A stretch of DNA of 50,328 nt from Parcubacteria group bacterium Greene0416_39 (GCA_007375675.1 VMEU01000005.1:1-50328), one strand, 5' to 3'; shown: positions 1-7,521, counted from the stretch's first letter. Made by a program: numbers and translations. The notes: generated by a model from the letters alone, not told the origin.

Positions 1-419
1 TGGAGGCGCTGCACCTCTCTCTTTTCTTTGCCCTTGGGTTCGTAGTAGTAATCGAGTCCGCATTCGCCGATTGCAACAACTTTTCCCTTCGACGAGTTCA
101 GGGCAAGTTCTTTGTATTTTTCATAATAAAACTCTTCTCCTTTGGTTTCAAAAACCATCCACGGTTCTTTTTTCACTTGTTCTGACTGCACTTCCAGAAC
201 ATCGACTTCGCGTTCTTCCAGATGAATAGGGTGCAGGCCTATGGCAGCATACACTCCTTCAGGATAGCGTTCTGCCATTTCTACAGCTCTCTTTGAGGTA
301 GAATATTGGGTGCCTGGCATAATAACCCAGGTATCATTCTCAAGGGCGCGTTTCAAAACTGCGTCGCTGTCTTCTTTGAAGGCGTTGAAATTGACGTGAG
401 CGTGGGTATCTATAAACAT
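1..419 (-). CDS. tatD: TatD-family metal-dependent DNase, N-terminal part (runs off the window)
   Basis: The visible 139 codons encode the N-terminal part of a TatD-type TIM-barrel hydrolase; the C-terminal part lies beyond base 1. The N-terminus has the metal-binding DTHAH motif (residues 4-8), then a GLHP segment and the IGECGLDYY segment containing the conserved metal-binding Glu. The family is known as Mg-dependent 3'-5' exonucleases acting on DNA and RNA in repair and turnover. The start is ATG at 419, giving the usual M-x-D-T-H opening; no Shine-Dalgarno sequence is obvious. In many bacteria tatD lies beside metG, and here metG is less than 5 kb away on the same strand. The family call is firm; the cellular role follows from the family. 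Confidence 0.93.
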   Translation of the reverse strand, partial: MFIDTHAHVNFNAFKEDSDAVLKRALENDTWVIMPGTQYSTSKRAVEMAERYPEGVYAAIGLHPIHLEEREVDVLEVQSEQVKKEPWMVFETKGEEFYYEKYKELALNSSKGKVVAIGECGLDYYYEPKGKEKREVQRL

Positions 420-440
420 ATAGTTATTCTAACAGAAGTT

Positions 441-480
441 ACAAAAATAGAAGAGGCTCCCTGAAAATCAGGAAGCCTCC
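441..480 (-). terminator. Rho-independent terminator downstream of the decayed small gene
   Basis: On the minus strand, a GAGGC..CCTG / CAGG..GCCTC stem (453-479) with an AAAAT loop is followed by a T-rich tract (complement of 441-452). It ends transcription coming from the broken gene at 502-849 before tatD. Confidence 0.7.
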
Positions 481-501
481 TAGGCAGCGGGAAGAGGAGC
501 G

Positions 502-849
502 CTAAAGAGAGCGCTCAAGGTCTGGAATGATCCCTTCTCGAAGATGCCGTAAACGCCTCAAGGAAGGTTCAAGGTCATCGCCAGTTAGATTGGGATGTTC
601 TAGGCTTGCTTCCAAATCCTCGGCTTCTTTCACTCTTGTTCACAACAAGAGATGAATATCTCCGGTCCCGGATTGGTCATCGCCAGGGCCACCAACCATT
701 TTCTCTTCTCCGTTGAATGTACGGCTCTCTAAGTTTTGAGGGCCGCCTTGAATCCTTCAACAAATTCAGGACTCAAGGCGAGGCTCAAAGAAAGAAGCCT
801 CCCTGGCTGGGAGGCTTCGCGGTTTCTATCTTTAAGTTTACTTACTCAT
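502..849 (-). pseudogene. Decayed small gene or cryptic small ORF set, unknown product
   Basis: No intact frame spans this stretch, but minus-strand pieces look protein-like when joined. One piece contains SPEFVEGFKAALK and is stopped by TAG at 731-729. It continues in the -1 frame as NLESRTFNGEEKMVGG and GDDQSGTGDIHLLL, stopped by TGA at 642-640. The same frame goes on as TRVKEAEDLEASLEH to DLERSL and ends with TAG at 504-502. An ATG at 699 has a good GGAGAA ribosome site, so a 19-codon ORF could be translated. An ATG at 849 also has GGGAG upstream but meets TAA after three codons. The TGA lies inside an 8-bp inverted repeat (CTCTTGTT-GTG-AACAAGAG). The simplest reading is a small gene with one frameshift and one nonsense mutation; sequencing error or recoding are alternatives. 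No family is recognised. Confidence 0.4.
785..818 (-). terminator. Strong Rho-independent terminator ending a short transcript
   Basis: A perfect 10-bp stem (794-803 with 809-818, GAAGCCTCCC) with a 5-nt loop is followed on the minus strand by CTTTCTTTG. It lies about 120-150 nt downstream of the promoter at 936-965. The unit would give a short RNA containing only a possible 26-codon ORF (ATG at about 924), so it may be a small RNA or an attenuated leader. Confidence 0.65.
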
Positions 850-935
850 GCGAAAATCTCCCAGTCAATTGAGGGGTAATAACCAACAAAGAAATAAGTT
901 TTTGGGAGTTTCTCGTGTTCATACTCACTTTGGAC

Positions 936-965
936 AGTATATAAAATACCAAGGCTCCTTGTCAA
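936..965 (-). promoter_or_regulatory. Consensus sigma-70 promoter of a short transcript
   Basis: Minus strand: TTGACA (965-960), an 18-nt spacer and TATACT (941-936); TATATA with a 16-nt spacer is also possible. It sits just after the pheA terminator and drives the short unit that ends at 785. No good gene start follows closely, which makes a non-coding RNA or leader plausible. Confidence 0.55.
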
Positions 966-1020
966 GGGGAAAAGAAGAAGAGGGTCCCTCGGCCGCATAT
1001 TGCGACACGAGAAACCCTCT
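966..1020 (-). terminator. Terminator of pheA
   Basis: Minus strand: a long hairpin closed by AGAGGGT (1020-1014) and ACCCTCT (985-979), with an inner CTCG-CGC/GCG-CGAG stem, then TCTTCTTTTCC. It begins about 18 nt after the pheA stop codon. Confidence 0.65.
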
Positions 1021-1037
1021 TTGGTCATGCGACCTTG

Positions 1038-1943
1038 CTAGCCCACCCCCGCCTTTCGAGGGTAGGAACCCAGGACTTTAACCACTTCCACTTGGCGCCG
1101 CACGCCAGCCATCGCCTCATCGACTTGAGGGTCCTCCAGATGACCATTTAACTCAACCACGAACACATCGTCGTCAAGCGCCCTCTTGCTAGGACGAGAC
1201 ATAACTTTCGTCAAGTTAATGCCCAGCCGAGCAAATTCACCAAGAATCCAGTAAAGAGTGCCAGGGCGGTCCTTCTCCTTGGGAAAAATGCACAGCAACG
1301 TCTTGTCGTCCCCAGTCGGCGGGGGGGAGGGTGAACGGCATACCACCACAAACCGGGTGATGTTGTTCTTTTGATCTTGGATATCCCGTGCGAGCACCTC
1401 GGCGCCTGGGCATGTTTTTGCTGCGAAGGCTGAAGCGATTGCCACCACTCCATATGGAGTCTTCATCGCCTCCACCACTGCGCCTGCGGTAGACAAGGTT
1501 GCAATCCTTGCAGCGTGGGGGCAATGAGAATCAAGGAACTTACTACACTGCCCGAGTGCCTGCGGATGCGACAACACCGAAACAACCTGCTCCAGAACAG
1601 TTCCATTTGGCCCAATAAGACACTGTTCAACGGGAAGCAGAAGCTCTGCGACTATCGTGATACCTGTGCCGCTGTGGTCGAACCTGTCGTCAAAGATAAA
1701 CTCGTCCATGACCCCATTTACTACCCCTTCAGTGTTGTTATAGATAGGAACGATGCCCTTATTGGCCTCTCTGCGCACAACCATACGGAGTACCTCTTCA
1801 TTCGACTGTGCCGGCACAAGTTCGGCTGTCGAATCGTACCGAACCGCAGCTTCAGAGCCAAATGTGCCATAGGGAGTAAGATACGCAATTCGACCTCCCA
1901 TAACTACAGGGTAAGACCCGAGTCTACCAACTTGACTATCCAT
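1038..1943 (-). CDS. pheA: Prephenate dehydratase with C-terminal ACT domain
   Basis: This 301-aa protein is a complete monofunctional prephenate dehydratase, which converts prephenate to phenylpyruvate in phenylalanine synthesis. Residues ~17-200 form the PDT domain, with the TPYGTFGSEAA segment (family GPxGTFSExA), IPIYNNTEG (family ENSxxG) and the catalytic TRF motif in NNITRF. Residues ~218-295 form an ACT domain with SRPSK (family ESRPSK), the allosteric Phe-binding site. The ATG at 1943 has AGGAG 4-5 nt upstream, a strong ribosome site that fixes the start. It is a single-gene unit with its own terminator and has no chorismate-pathway gene beside it. Isolated aromatic genes are unusual in reduced genomes, and together with its Shine-Dalgarno style and high-GC codons this suggests horizontal gain. 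The family call is very secure. Confidence 0.95.
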   Translation of the reverse strand: MDSQVGRLGSYPVVMGGRIAYLTPYGTFGSEAAVRYDSTAELVPAQSNEEVLRMVVRREANKGIVPIYNNTEGVVNGVMDEFIFDDRFDHSGTGITIVAELLLPVEQCLIGPNGTVLEQVVSVLSHPQALGQCSKFLDSHCPHAARIATLSTAGAVVEAMKTPYGVVAIASAFAAKTCPGAEVLARDIQDQKNNITRFVVVCRSPSPPPTGDDKTLLCIFPKEKDRPGTLYWILGEFARLGINLTKVMSRPSKRALDDDVFVVELNGHLEDPQVDEAMAGVRRQVEVVKVLGSYPRKAGVG

Positions 1944-2010
1944 CGATCTCCTCTTTTGTGAAAGTGCACTCCAAAGAATTGAAGATAACTTCGATTTTCC
2001 CTGGTGAGAA

Positions 2011-2074
2011 CCCTTCGACTTCGCTCAGGGCTCTCATTAGAGAGCATCACGTAACCCTTCGATTCCACTCAGGG
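2011..2074. repeat. Pair of direct CCCTTCGA..CTCAGGG repeats around a small hairpin
   Basis: Two 20-bp copies (2011-2030 CCCTTCGACTTCGCTCAGGG; 2055-2074 CCCTTCGATTCCACTCAGGG, 17 of 20 identical) flank a small GCTCTC-TAAT-GAGAGC palindrome. The same CTTCG/GCTCAGG vocabulary occurs inside polX (about 21110-21140), which suggests a dispersed repeat family. The remaining 1944-2010 interval shows no gene. Confidence 0.6.
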
Positions 2075-2126
2075 TCTTTTCGCCTACAGGCGAAAAGAAA
2101 ACCAGCCCCTTTTGCGAAGAGGCTGG
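2075..2126 (-). terminator. Two hairpins forming the terminator of the TPR gene
   Basis: Minus strand: CCAGCC/GGCTGG stem (2126-2102) followed by TTTTCTTTTC. Right after it is a second perfect 10-bp palindrome TCTTTTCGCC-taca-GGCGAAAAGA (2075-2098). It lies about 140 nt after the stop codon at 2269. Confidence 0.6.
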
Positions 2127-2268
2127 AGTTCATTTTAAGAGATCTATATCAACTCAAAACTTCCAAGCTCTTCGCTGGGTTGGTAAAGATAAAGAAGAAA
2201 AAGAAATTTCTAGACTGTTGGATCGTTTTCATTTTCAATTTAAAGTGTATCATGCCAAAAAATTCTTG

Positions 2269-2946
2269 TCAAGCACTGCGCGCCAAGGTGCCACGAATGC
2301 CTTGCAGACGGAATTCCTCCTCTATCTCCAGAATCTCTTCTTTGGAAACTTCGTGTTTGTCGTTCATGGCGTGCTCAACGAGAGAAACCCTGAATTCCCT
2401 TTGAATGTCTGGGTCAAGTTTCTCTGTGCGCATTTTCTCAAGCTGCTTTGAGGAATAATGGGAAAAGTCTTGCTCCACCTCCTTGGCAATACTCTCTTGC
2501 TCTTGGATCAATGGATTGTTTGGCGCGAGCGATTTTGCAATGTCTAGCCATTTGTGCCCCTCTGCAAAGTCAAAATAATGAAAGTAGCTCATGGCAAGAT
2601 CCATATAGGCGTTGGGGTTTGTGAGGTCTCGGCTGATTGCTTCTCGTAAATACTTTCGGCCTTCTTCCAAGTTGCCTAACAACACCTTAAGCCACCCCAT
2701 ACTCCTCAAATGTTCTGAATGATTTGGCAAAAGCTCGTCTGCTTTCTCCAAGGACTGTTGCGCCAAAAAGAGCAGCCCCCACTTCATTCTTGCGATTCCC
2801 AAAAGATAGTGGGCATACGCAACATGAGGGAAAAGAGCGGCAACGCGCTTTAAAAGCATTGCTGCTTCAGGATACTTGCGCTGGCGCAGTAAACCGTCCG
2901 CCTTGGCAATATACTCTTTAAATTGTTCACTGTGCTGCTCTTCCAT
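2269..2946 (-). CDS. Tetratricopeptide-repeat protein
   Basis: This 225-aa soluble protein shows at least four degenerate TPR units between residues ~5 and 155. Diagnostic pieces include the RKYPEAAMLLKRVAALFP, AYAHYLLGIARMKWG and NPNAYMDLAMSYFHY-like segments, with Ala/Gly/Tyr at the usual helix-packing positions. A charged helical tail (155-225) follows, ending in Ala/Ser. TPR proteins are protein-protein scaffolds; no partner can be read from the sequence. There is no signal peptide or membrane segment. The start is ATG at 2946. A TATATT-like -10 box lies 7 nt upstream and no Shine-Dalgarno is seen, which fits a leaderless mRNA. Neighbouring genes have their own terminators, so it is probably monocistronic. 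The specific function is unknown. Confidence 0.8.
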   Translation of the reverse strand: MEEQHSEQFKEYIAKADGLLRQRKYPEAAMLLKRVAALFPHVAYAHYLLGIARMKWGLLFLAQQSLEKADELLPNHSEHLRSMGWLKVLLGNLEEGRKYLREAISRDLTNPNAYMDLAMSYFHYFDFAEGHKWLDIAKSLAPNNPLIQEQESIAKEVEQDFSHYSSKQLEKMRTEKLDPDIQREFRVSLVEHAMNDKHEVSKEEILEIEEEFRLQGIRGTLARSA

Positions 2947-2982
2947 ACATTAAAATATACTATATTTGAGTCCTCTACACCA

Positions 2983-3015
2983 CAAAAAAAACCGGGGCGA
3001 TCCGAGGATCGCCCC
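2983..3015 (-). terminator. Rho-independent terminator of the 108-aa gene
   Basis: Minus strand: GGGGCGATCC-TC-GGATCGCCCC (3015-2994), a perfect 10-bp stem, followed by GGTTTTTTTTG. It starts 32 nt after the stop at 3048. Confidence 0.85.
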
Positions 3016-3047
3016 TTTCTTGAGAATCTGAAGATTCCCTTGCTGCG

Positions 3048-3374
3048 TTACTCTTCCAACCAAAGAGGTCTGGGGAAAGCCACCTCTCCATGGCCCCAAA
3101 TCCAGAACCAATGCTCGCGAGACAGTTGTATGAGTTCTATGAGCGAAAGATTTTTTGTCTCAATACCGTAGAGTTTCTCAAGAGCCTCCCTAACTTTCAA
3201 TTGAAAAACTCCTTGATATATTTCCTCCAACTCGGAAGTATTGCCCCGTGTAAAATTTCTCACATCTTCGGGTATAGTGACCCATTGAGGGGGCCACTCG
3301 CAATGCAAACCCCAATCCTCGACCCTTTTCGCATTTGTCTTGTACCGAATTAATCCTGCTTCGCTAGAATTCAT
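3048..3374 (-). CDS. Uncharacterised 108-aa protein
   Basis: I do not recognise this gene. The ATG at 3374 is chosen because GGAGG lies 9 nt upstream; an upstream in-frame ATG at 3419 has no ribosome site. The product is acidic-to-neutral, rich in Trp (WGLHCEWPPQW, EHWFWIWGHGE) and ends in PLWLEE. There is no signal peptide and no clear membrane helix. A middle helix (residues ~45-85, LEEIYQGVFQLKVREALEKLYG) looks amphipathic. It has its own strong terminator, so it is an independent unit, between the TPR gene and the TrpR-type regulator. The Shine-Dalgarno and terminator support a real gene; the function is open. Confidence 0.65.
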   Translation of the reverse strand: MNSSEAGLIRYKTNAKRVEDWGLHCEWPPQWVTIPEDVRNFTRGNTSELEEIYQGVFQLKVREALEKLYGIETKNLSLIELIQLSREHWFWIWGHGEVAFPRPLWLEE

Positions 3375-3515
3375 TTTGAGAAACCTCCGCTTTTTATATT
3401 TTGCAAACAGATCCAGCACTATCTGATCGCTTTTGTGTAAAGAACTCCCTGTTCGTGCTGGTGATTAAGCGCTTTACGAGAAAACGTTCAATCATCAACA
3501 CAAGCCCTTCGACCT

Positions 3516-3544
3516 AAACAAAAACTCCTGGCAAGATCCAGGAG
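3516..3544 (-). terminator. Terminator of the TrpR-family gene
   Basis: Minus strand: CTCCTGG-atcttg-CCAGGAG (3544-3525) followed by TTTTTGTTT. It is about 100 nt downstream of the stop at 3648. The rest of 3375-3647 holds no recognisable gene. Confidence 0.75.
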
Positions 3545-3647
3545 GGCTTTCAATGATTTAAGAAAAACTTATTTCACATCAAAAAAGCTGGACCTTGCAA
3601 AAATTTCAAAGTCCACCACCAACTCATTTGTTTTAATATTCTTTGTT

Positions 3648-3947
3648 TCATATGCCTATTTTCTTTATAATTTGCTGAAACCCTCCTTTTTTATTGAGAA
3701 GTTCTCTTGAACCCCGCGTAATGGTCGCAATGCTCACATGCAAGTTTTTTGCAATTTCTCTCTGGGGGATACCGCATGCGAGCTGCTTCACAATCTGCCA
3801 TCGAATAGGAATCTCTTTATACTCTGTTGGCGTTAGAATATCTTCGAGAAAAGCTCGCAAAAGTTTTTGGTCAGGCGCAATCTTCAAGAGCACCCGGACC
3901 AATCCCCACGCATATGCATCTTTTTGTTTTCTCTCGCCTATTCTCAT
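3648..3947 (-). CDS. TrpR/YerC-family transcriptional repressor
   Basis: This 99-aa protein has the all-helical Trp-repressor fold. An N-terminal helix pair (DAYAWGLVRVLLKI, RAFLEDILTPTEYKEIPIRWQIVKQL) is followed by a helix-turn-helix GIPQREIAKNLHVSIATITRGSREL (residues ~59-83), which matches the TrpR signature of Q-R-E-I-A...S-x-A-T-I-T-R. TrpR binds tryptophan and represses trp genes; YerC relatives are of unclear ligand, so the effector here is not assigned. The start is ATG at 3947. The gene has its own promoter (3991-4018), with a palindrome TTGTA-CTAT-TACAA (3979-3992) at the transcription start. This arrangement suggests autorepression. It is monocistronic, with a terminator at 3516-3544. 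No trp biosynthetic gene is in the window, but pheA and an aromatic-type amino-acid permease are. Confidence 0.85.
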   Translation of the reverse strand: MRIGERKQKDAYAWGLVRVLLKIAPDQKLLRAFLEDILTPTEYKEIPIRWQIVKQLACGIPQREIAKNLHVSIATITRGSRELLNKKGGFQQIIKKIGI

Positions 3948-3978
3948 GTTCTATACAACATCCAACATAACACCACCA

Positions 3979-4018
3979 TTGTAATAGTACAATATATCAT
4001 ACCCAGAACCCCTGTCAA
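3979..4018 (-). promoter_or_regulatory. Promoter and probable operator of the TrpR-family gene
   Basis: Minus strand: TTGACA (4018-4013), a 16-nt spacer and TATATT (3996-3991). A TTGTA-CTAT-TACAA dyad (3992-3979) abuts the -10 box, so a bound dimer would cover the start site. This is the normal geometry of an autorepressed gene. Confidence 0.65.
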
Positions 4019-4079
4019 GCCCAGTGACGTCAATTTATTGCCATGGCAAGATTTTGACGTATGGCGTTGAGCGGGCTTT

Positions 4080-5843
4080 CTATTTTCTCGGAAAAAGAAG
4101 GCTCCGGTGCTTGTTGACTTCTAATTTCAACAAGCTTGCTGTTTCTTTTGAGATATTCGTTTCCTCAATTTTTGGGAAAACAGGAGTAATGTGACGGGGA
4201 AGTTCTATCTTTCCTTTATGGCTAAGAAAATGCCAAAAATCTTTTCCTTCTCGGATATAGGAACTCCATTTTTTGTAGCCAAATAGGTAATTGAACCTGT
4301 CTGAACTCTCGGGAACAAACGGGTAGAGAAGCACTCCCAAAGCGTTTGCAAGAGAAAGAGCAGCCAAGACCACTATCTTTGCTTTTCTGGGGTCTTCTTT
4401 TACCATCTTCCAAACCTGATTTCGATCAACGTATGCATTGCCAAAAGACGCTAAATCCACAATTGCTTGGAGAGCAGATCGGAACTCGCCTTTATTGAGA
4501 TGATTTTCAGTTTTCTCAAATGCCTTTTCGATTCGAGTTTTTACTTCAAGAGCAACGCTTTTGGGCGTAAGATAAAATTTTGAACCGAAATTCTTTTGGG
4601 CAAGCACAGCCACGCGATGAATATAATTCCCAATGGTCCCTACCAGGATACTGTTGTTTGTCTCTATGAATTCTTTCCAGGTAAAGTTAAATTCTTTTTG
4701 TTCTGGCATATTGAAAGCCACATAAAATCTAACTGCATCGATTGGATATTGCCCCACAAGGTAAGGAGTTTCAATAAACCAGCCGCGGCTTTTGGACATT
4801 TTCTTTCCCTCGAGGAGTAAGAATTTGTTCACGAAAACATTGGTGGGTAGATTGATTTTTTTATCATAGGCAATCAGCTGAGCAGGCCAGTTGATGCAAT
4901 GAAATACCAAATTGTCCTGGCCAACAAAATAATAGGTTTCTCCCTTTGGGTTATAGAAAAATTCGCGCCAATAATTTGGTTTTTTGATTTTTTGCGAGTA
5001 TTCAACAGCAGCTGAAAGATATCCAACCACTGCCTCAAACCATACATAGAATTTCTTACGTGTTATATTCTCAATCCTCTGAGATTTGGGAATCTTCTCA
5101 ATGGGTAAGGGTACTCCATAATCAATATCACGAGTAATAGAACGGGGCTTGAGACCTTCTCGAATCCACCCTAACGCTTCACTCTTCACCCATGCCCTCA
5201 TTGATGTTTGAGGAAGAAGCCACTTCTTAACATCTTTCTGTAATTTTGTGAGATCCAAAAAATAGTTCTCTGTTTCTTTTCTTGTTAAATTACTCTTGTC
5301 TGTTTTTGAAATGGGGTTAATGAGTTCAAGAGCATCCAAAGTTCTCCCACACTTCTCGCATTGATCTCCCCTAGCATCCGGTGCGTTGCAATAAGGACAC
5401 TGCCCTTCAATATACCGATCTTGGAGGAATTTTTTGGACTGTTCAGAGTATAATTGCTCTGTTTTTTTGATTTGAATAAACTTTTTCTTCAATAACTGCA
5501 AAAACATCTCTTGAACCACGTGTTGATGATTTTGAGTATGGGTAGAAGTATAAAGAGTATAGTCTATATCAAACTTTTTGAGATATTCTTTGTCTAACCT
5601 ATGAAATTGTGTGGCTATCTCTTCTGGTTTCTTTCTTTCTTTCTCTGCGCGTAAAGTGATGGGCGTACCATGAAAGTCGGAACCAGAAACCATTAAGACA
5701 CGGTTTCCCCTTAACTTATGGAACCGTGCAAAAATATCAGGAGGTAAATATGCTCCTGCCAGATTGCCAATATGGAAAATATCATTCACATATGGCCACG
5801 CAACTCCAATATAGATTTTCCTTACATTCTTTTTGCCTGCCAT
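4080..5843 (-). CDS. metG: Methionyl-tRNA synthetase
   Basis: This 587-aa class I enzyme charges initiator and elongator tRNA-Met. Residues 10-30 hold the AWPYVND..HIGN signature (HIGH box). The zinc-knuckle CPYCNAPDARGDQCEKC sits at ~150-166, FVGQDNLVFH at ~318-327 and the KMSKS loop at ~355. The helical anticodon domain fills ~400-587. There is no C-terminal tRNA-binding EMAP domain, as in shorter MetRS types. The start is ATG at 5843, 12 nt after the rsmI stop, and it looks translationally coupled to it. It is the last gene of the run DUF11 protein-glyS-M16-AI-2E-rsmI-metG. Function is secure. Confidence 0.97.
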   Translation of the reverse strand: MAGKKNVRKIYIGVAWPYVNDIFHIGNLAGAYLPPDIFARFHKLRGNRVLMVSGSDFHGTPITLRAEKERKKPEEIATQFHRLDKEYLKKFDIDYTLYTSTHTQNHQHVVQEMFLQLLKKKFIQIKKTEQLYSEQSKKFLQDRYIEGQCPYCNAPDARGDQCEKCGRTLDALELINPISKTDKSNLTRKETENYFLDLTKLQKDVKKWLLPQTSMRAWVKSEALGWIREGLKPRSITRDIDYGVPLPIEKIPKSQRIENITRKKFYVWFEAVVGYLSAAVEYSQKIKKPNYWREFFYNPKGETYYFVGQDNLVFHCINWPAQLIAYDKKINLPTNVFVNKFLLLEGKKMSKSRGWFIETPYLVGQYPIDAVRFYVAFNMPEQKEFNFTWKEFIETNNSILVGTIGNYIHRVAVLAQKNFGSKFYLTPKSVALEVKTRIEKAFEKTENHLNKGEFRSALQAIVDLASFGNAYVDRNQVWKMVKEDPRKAKIVVLAALSLANALGVLLYPFVPESSDRFNYLFGYKKWSSYIREGKDFWHFLSHKGKIELPRHITPVFPKIEETNISKETASLLKLEVNKHRSLLFPRK

Positions 5844-5855
5844 GATGTTTTTGTA

Positions 5856-6449
5856 TCACTTTTCTTGATACACCACAACCACGAATTCTCCTCGGGGTTT
5901 TCCCGCTTGGAGTTGTTCAAGAACTTCGTTAATGGTTCCTCGATAGATAGTCTCAAACTTTTTAGTGAGTTCTCGCCCCACGACAACCTTTGGGAGGTTC
6001 TCTCCCTTATATACAAGGGAGAGAACCTTGCATATCTCATAAAGGGTTTTTAAAATTCGGTAGGGTGATTCATAAAAGATTACAGGATACTGCGACTGGG
6101 CGATTTCTTGAAAAAACTTTTTCCTTCCTTTCTTGTGGGGCGGATATCCCAGTAAAAACGCGACGAGTTCGTTGCCCGGGTCTGAAATCCCGGGCGTGCC
6201 GGCATCTGAAACCAAGGCAATGTTTTTGCCCTGTGAAAGCAAATCAAATACTCGCGACATTGCTTTTTCTCCCGAATGCTGGTGATAAGAAAGAGTACGC
6301 GTATGGATCTCATAATGCGAAAGCAGCTTCCTTGTCACTCTTGTGTCTTCGCAAAGCACAAAGTCAACTTCTTTCAGAATCCGCAGGACACGGAGGGAAA
6401 TATCTTCCAAGTTCCCGATTGGAGTAGCAACAATGTATAATATACCCAT
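5856..6449 (-). CDS. rsmI: 16S rRNA C1402 2'-O-methyltransferase (RsmI) lacking the PGPSA segment
   Basis: RsmI uses SAM to 2'-O-methylate C1402 of 16S rRNA. The 197-aa product has the start LYIVATPIGNLEDIS, CEDTRVTRKLL, the LVSDAGTPGISDPG motif (~80-93) and the later FYESPYRI and GRELTKKFE motifs. Family members are about 225-290 aa and carry, between DPGxxLV and the GxxPxKxxxR loop, a strand-loop segment with the PGPSA/PGPCA motif that forms part of the SAM site. Here GNELVAFLL runs directly into GYPPHKKGRK, so about 32 residues are missing in frame (junction near 6150-6160). The rest of the protein is well conserved. The gene may encode an inactive enzyme, or the deletion may be an assembly collapse. 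It lies between an AI-2E permease and metG. Confidence 0.88.
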   Translation of the reverse strand: MGILYIVATPIGNLEDISLRVLRILKEVDFVLCEDTRVTRKLLSHYEIHTRTLSYHQHSGEKAMSRVFDLLSQGKNIALVSDAGTPGISDPGNELVAFLLGYPPHKKGRKKFFQEIAQSQYPVIFYESPYRILKTLYEICKVLSLVYKGENLPKVVVGRELTKKFETIYRGTINEVLEQLQAGKPRGEFVVVVYQEK

Positions 6450-6487
6450 AAGAAAATTGAGAACTATGGATTTTCTGCATTCAAAAA

Positions 6488-7519
6488 TTATGGCGTTGCG
6501 GTCTTTTCTTCTTTGCGTTTCTTAAGAAAGTCTCGCAAAAATTCAAAGAGAATGCCTGCAATGGGAACTGCCAAAATGGCTCCCATAATGCCCCAGAGCT
6601 CAGCTCCCACTGCAAGAGAAACAAGCACGAGCACCGGAGACAACCCGATGAATTTCTTGGTGAGGAGCGGCGTTAAAACGATGCCTTCGATCTGCTGAAT
6701 CAACGCAAATGCGAGAAGAACAAAAAGTACTTTCAGCCCGGAGTCTACCGCAACCACTAAAGCAATGAGAAAACCGGTAAGAAGCGGCCCTACAACAGGA
6801 ATAAAGTTCAAAACTCCTGCGATAAGACCCAAAGAAAACGGGTACTGCGCGTTGAAAACCGCAAGAGTGATATAGGTTGCTCCTCCCACAAACAGAGAAC
6901 TCACCAGGCGGGACACGAACCACGCAGAAACCTTTTTTTGAGACCTTGCCCAAATATCTAAGGCCAAGGCCTCGTACCTTTTTGAAAAGAACACGCTAAT
7001 CCCTCTTTCAATGCCTTTTTCTTCAAGCGAGAGAAATATGGCGATGCTGGTTACAAACACGGTCGCGTAAATGCCTCCGAAAATCGCAAAGAGCGCAGAA
7101 AAAATGCTTGAGGCAAGTTTCTCTGCTCCTCCCGCAAAGGTGTCTATGAAGGTTTGGATGTCTGAAAACGCCGCAAACCCCAAGCCTTGCAAGGGAGGAG
7201 CAAGCGTCTCAAAATACTGAGGGAACAGTTTTGAGAACCTCTGGACTTCCTGAATGAACAATGGAGAGGTTCCATACACGATAAATGCGAGCACGCCGAA
7301 GACAAAAAGATACATTCCAACCGTTGCAACCACACGAGGAACTCTTTTCCTCTGCAAAAAATCAATGACAGGGTCAAACAGTAAAGAAAGGATCACCCCA
7401 AAAAGCACCCACACAAGAATGTTTCTCGTGAGGAATAAAATATAGAGTACGAGGCCTGAAACCGCGAGCTTTAAAATGGTGCTCCACGAAATGTCTAATA
7501 CTCTGTTTTCCTGATTCAT
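6488..7519 (-). CDS. AI-2E family transporter (TqsA/PerM-like membrane protein)
   Basis: This 343-aa polytopic membrane protein has about eight hydrophobic helices. Two begin at the N-terminus (~15-55), one follows at ~60-85, a soluble amphipathic stretch lies at ~90-145, and paired helices form the C-terminal half. The motifs PFSLGLIAGVLNFIPVVGPLL and LSPVLVLVSLAVGAELWGIMGAILAVP are typical of the AI-2E/UPF0118 family. Members export small molecules (autoinducer-2 in TqsA) or act as Na+/H+ antiporters; the substrate cannot be told here. The C-terminus KKRKEEKTATP is basic and cytosolic. The ATG at 7519 follows the M16 peptidase stop by 2 nt, so the two are translated from one message. Confidence 0.9.
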   Translation of the reverse strand: MNQENRVLDISWSTILKLAVSGLVLYILFLTRNILVWVLFGVILSLLFDPVIDFLQRKRVPRVVATVGMYLFVFGVLAFIVYGTSPLFIQEVQRFSKLFPQYFETLAPPLQGLGFAAFSDIQTFIDTFAGGAEKLASSIFSALFAIFGGIYATVFVTSIAIFLSLEEKGIERGISVFFSKRYEALALDIWARSQKKVSAWFVSRLVSSLFVGGATYITLAVFNAQYPFSLGLIAGVLNFIPVVGPLLTGFLIALVVAVDSGLKVLFVLLAFALIQQIEGIVLTPLLTKKFIGLSPVLVLVSLAVGAELWGIMGAILAVPIAGILFEFLRDFLKKRKEEKTATP

Positions 7520-7521
7520 AT

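Noticed and set aside
502-699. UGA read as an amino acid (alternative genetic code)
   Set aside because: TGA ends several well-defined genes in the window (for example rsmI and infC), so UGA is a stop; a lesion or readthrough is more likely.
846-1028. 60-codon minus-strand frame downstream of pheA
   Set aside because: It spans the pheA terminator and the 936-965 promoter, has no 3' conservation cue and no good composition; treated as a chance frame.
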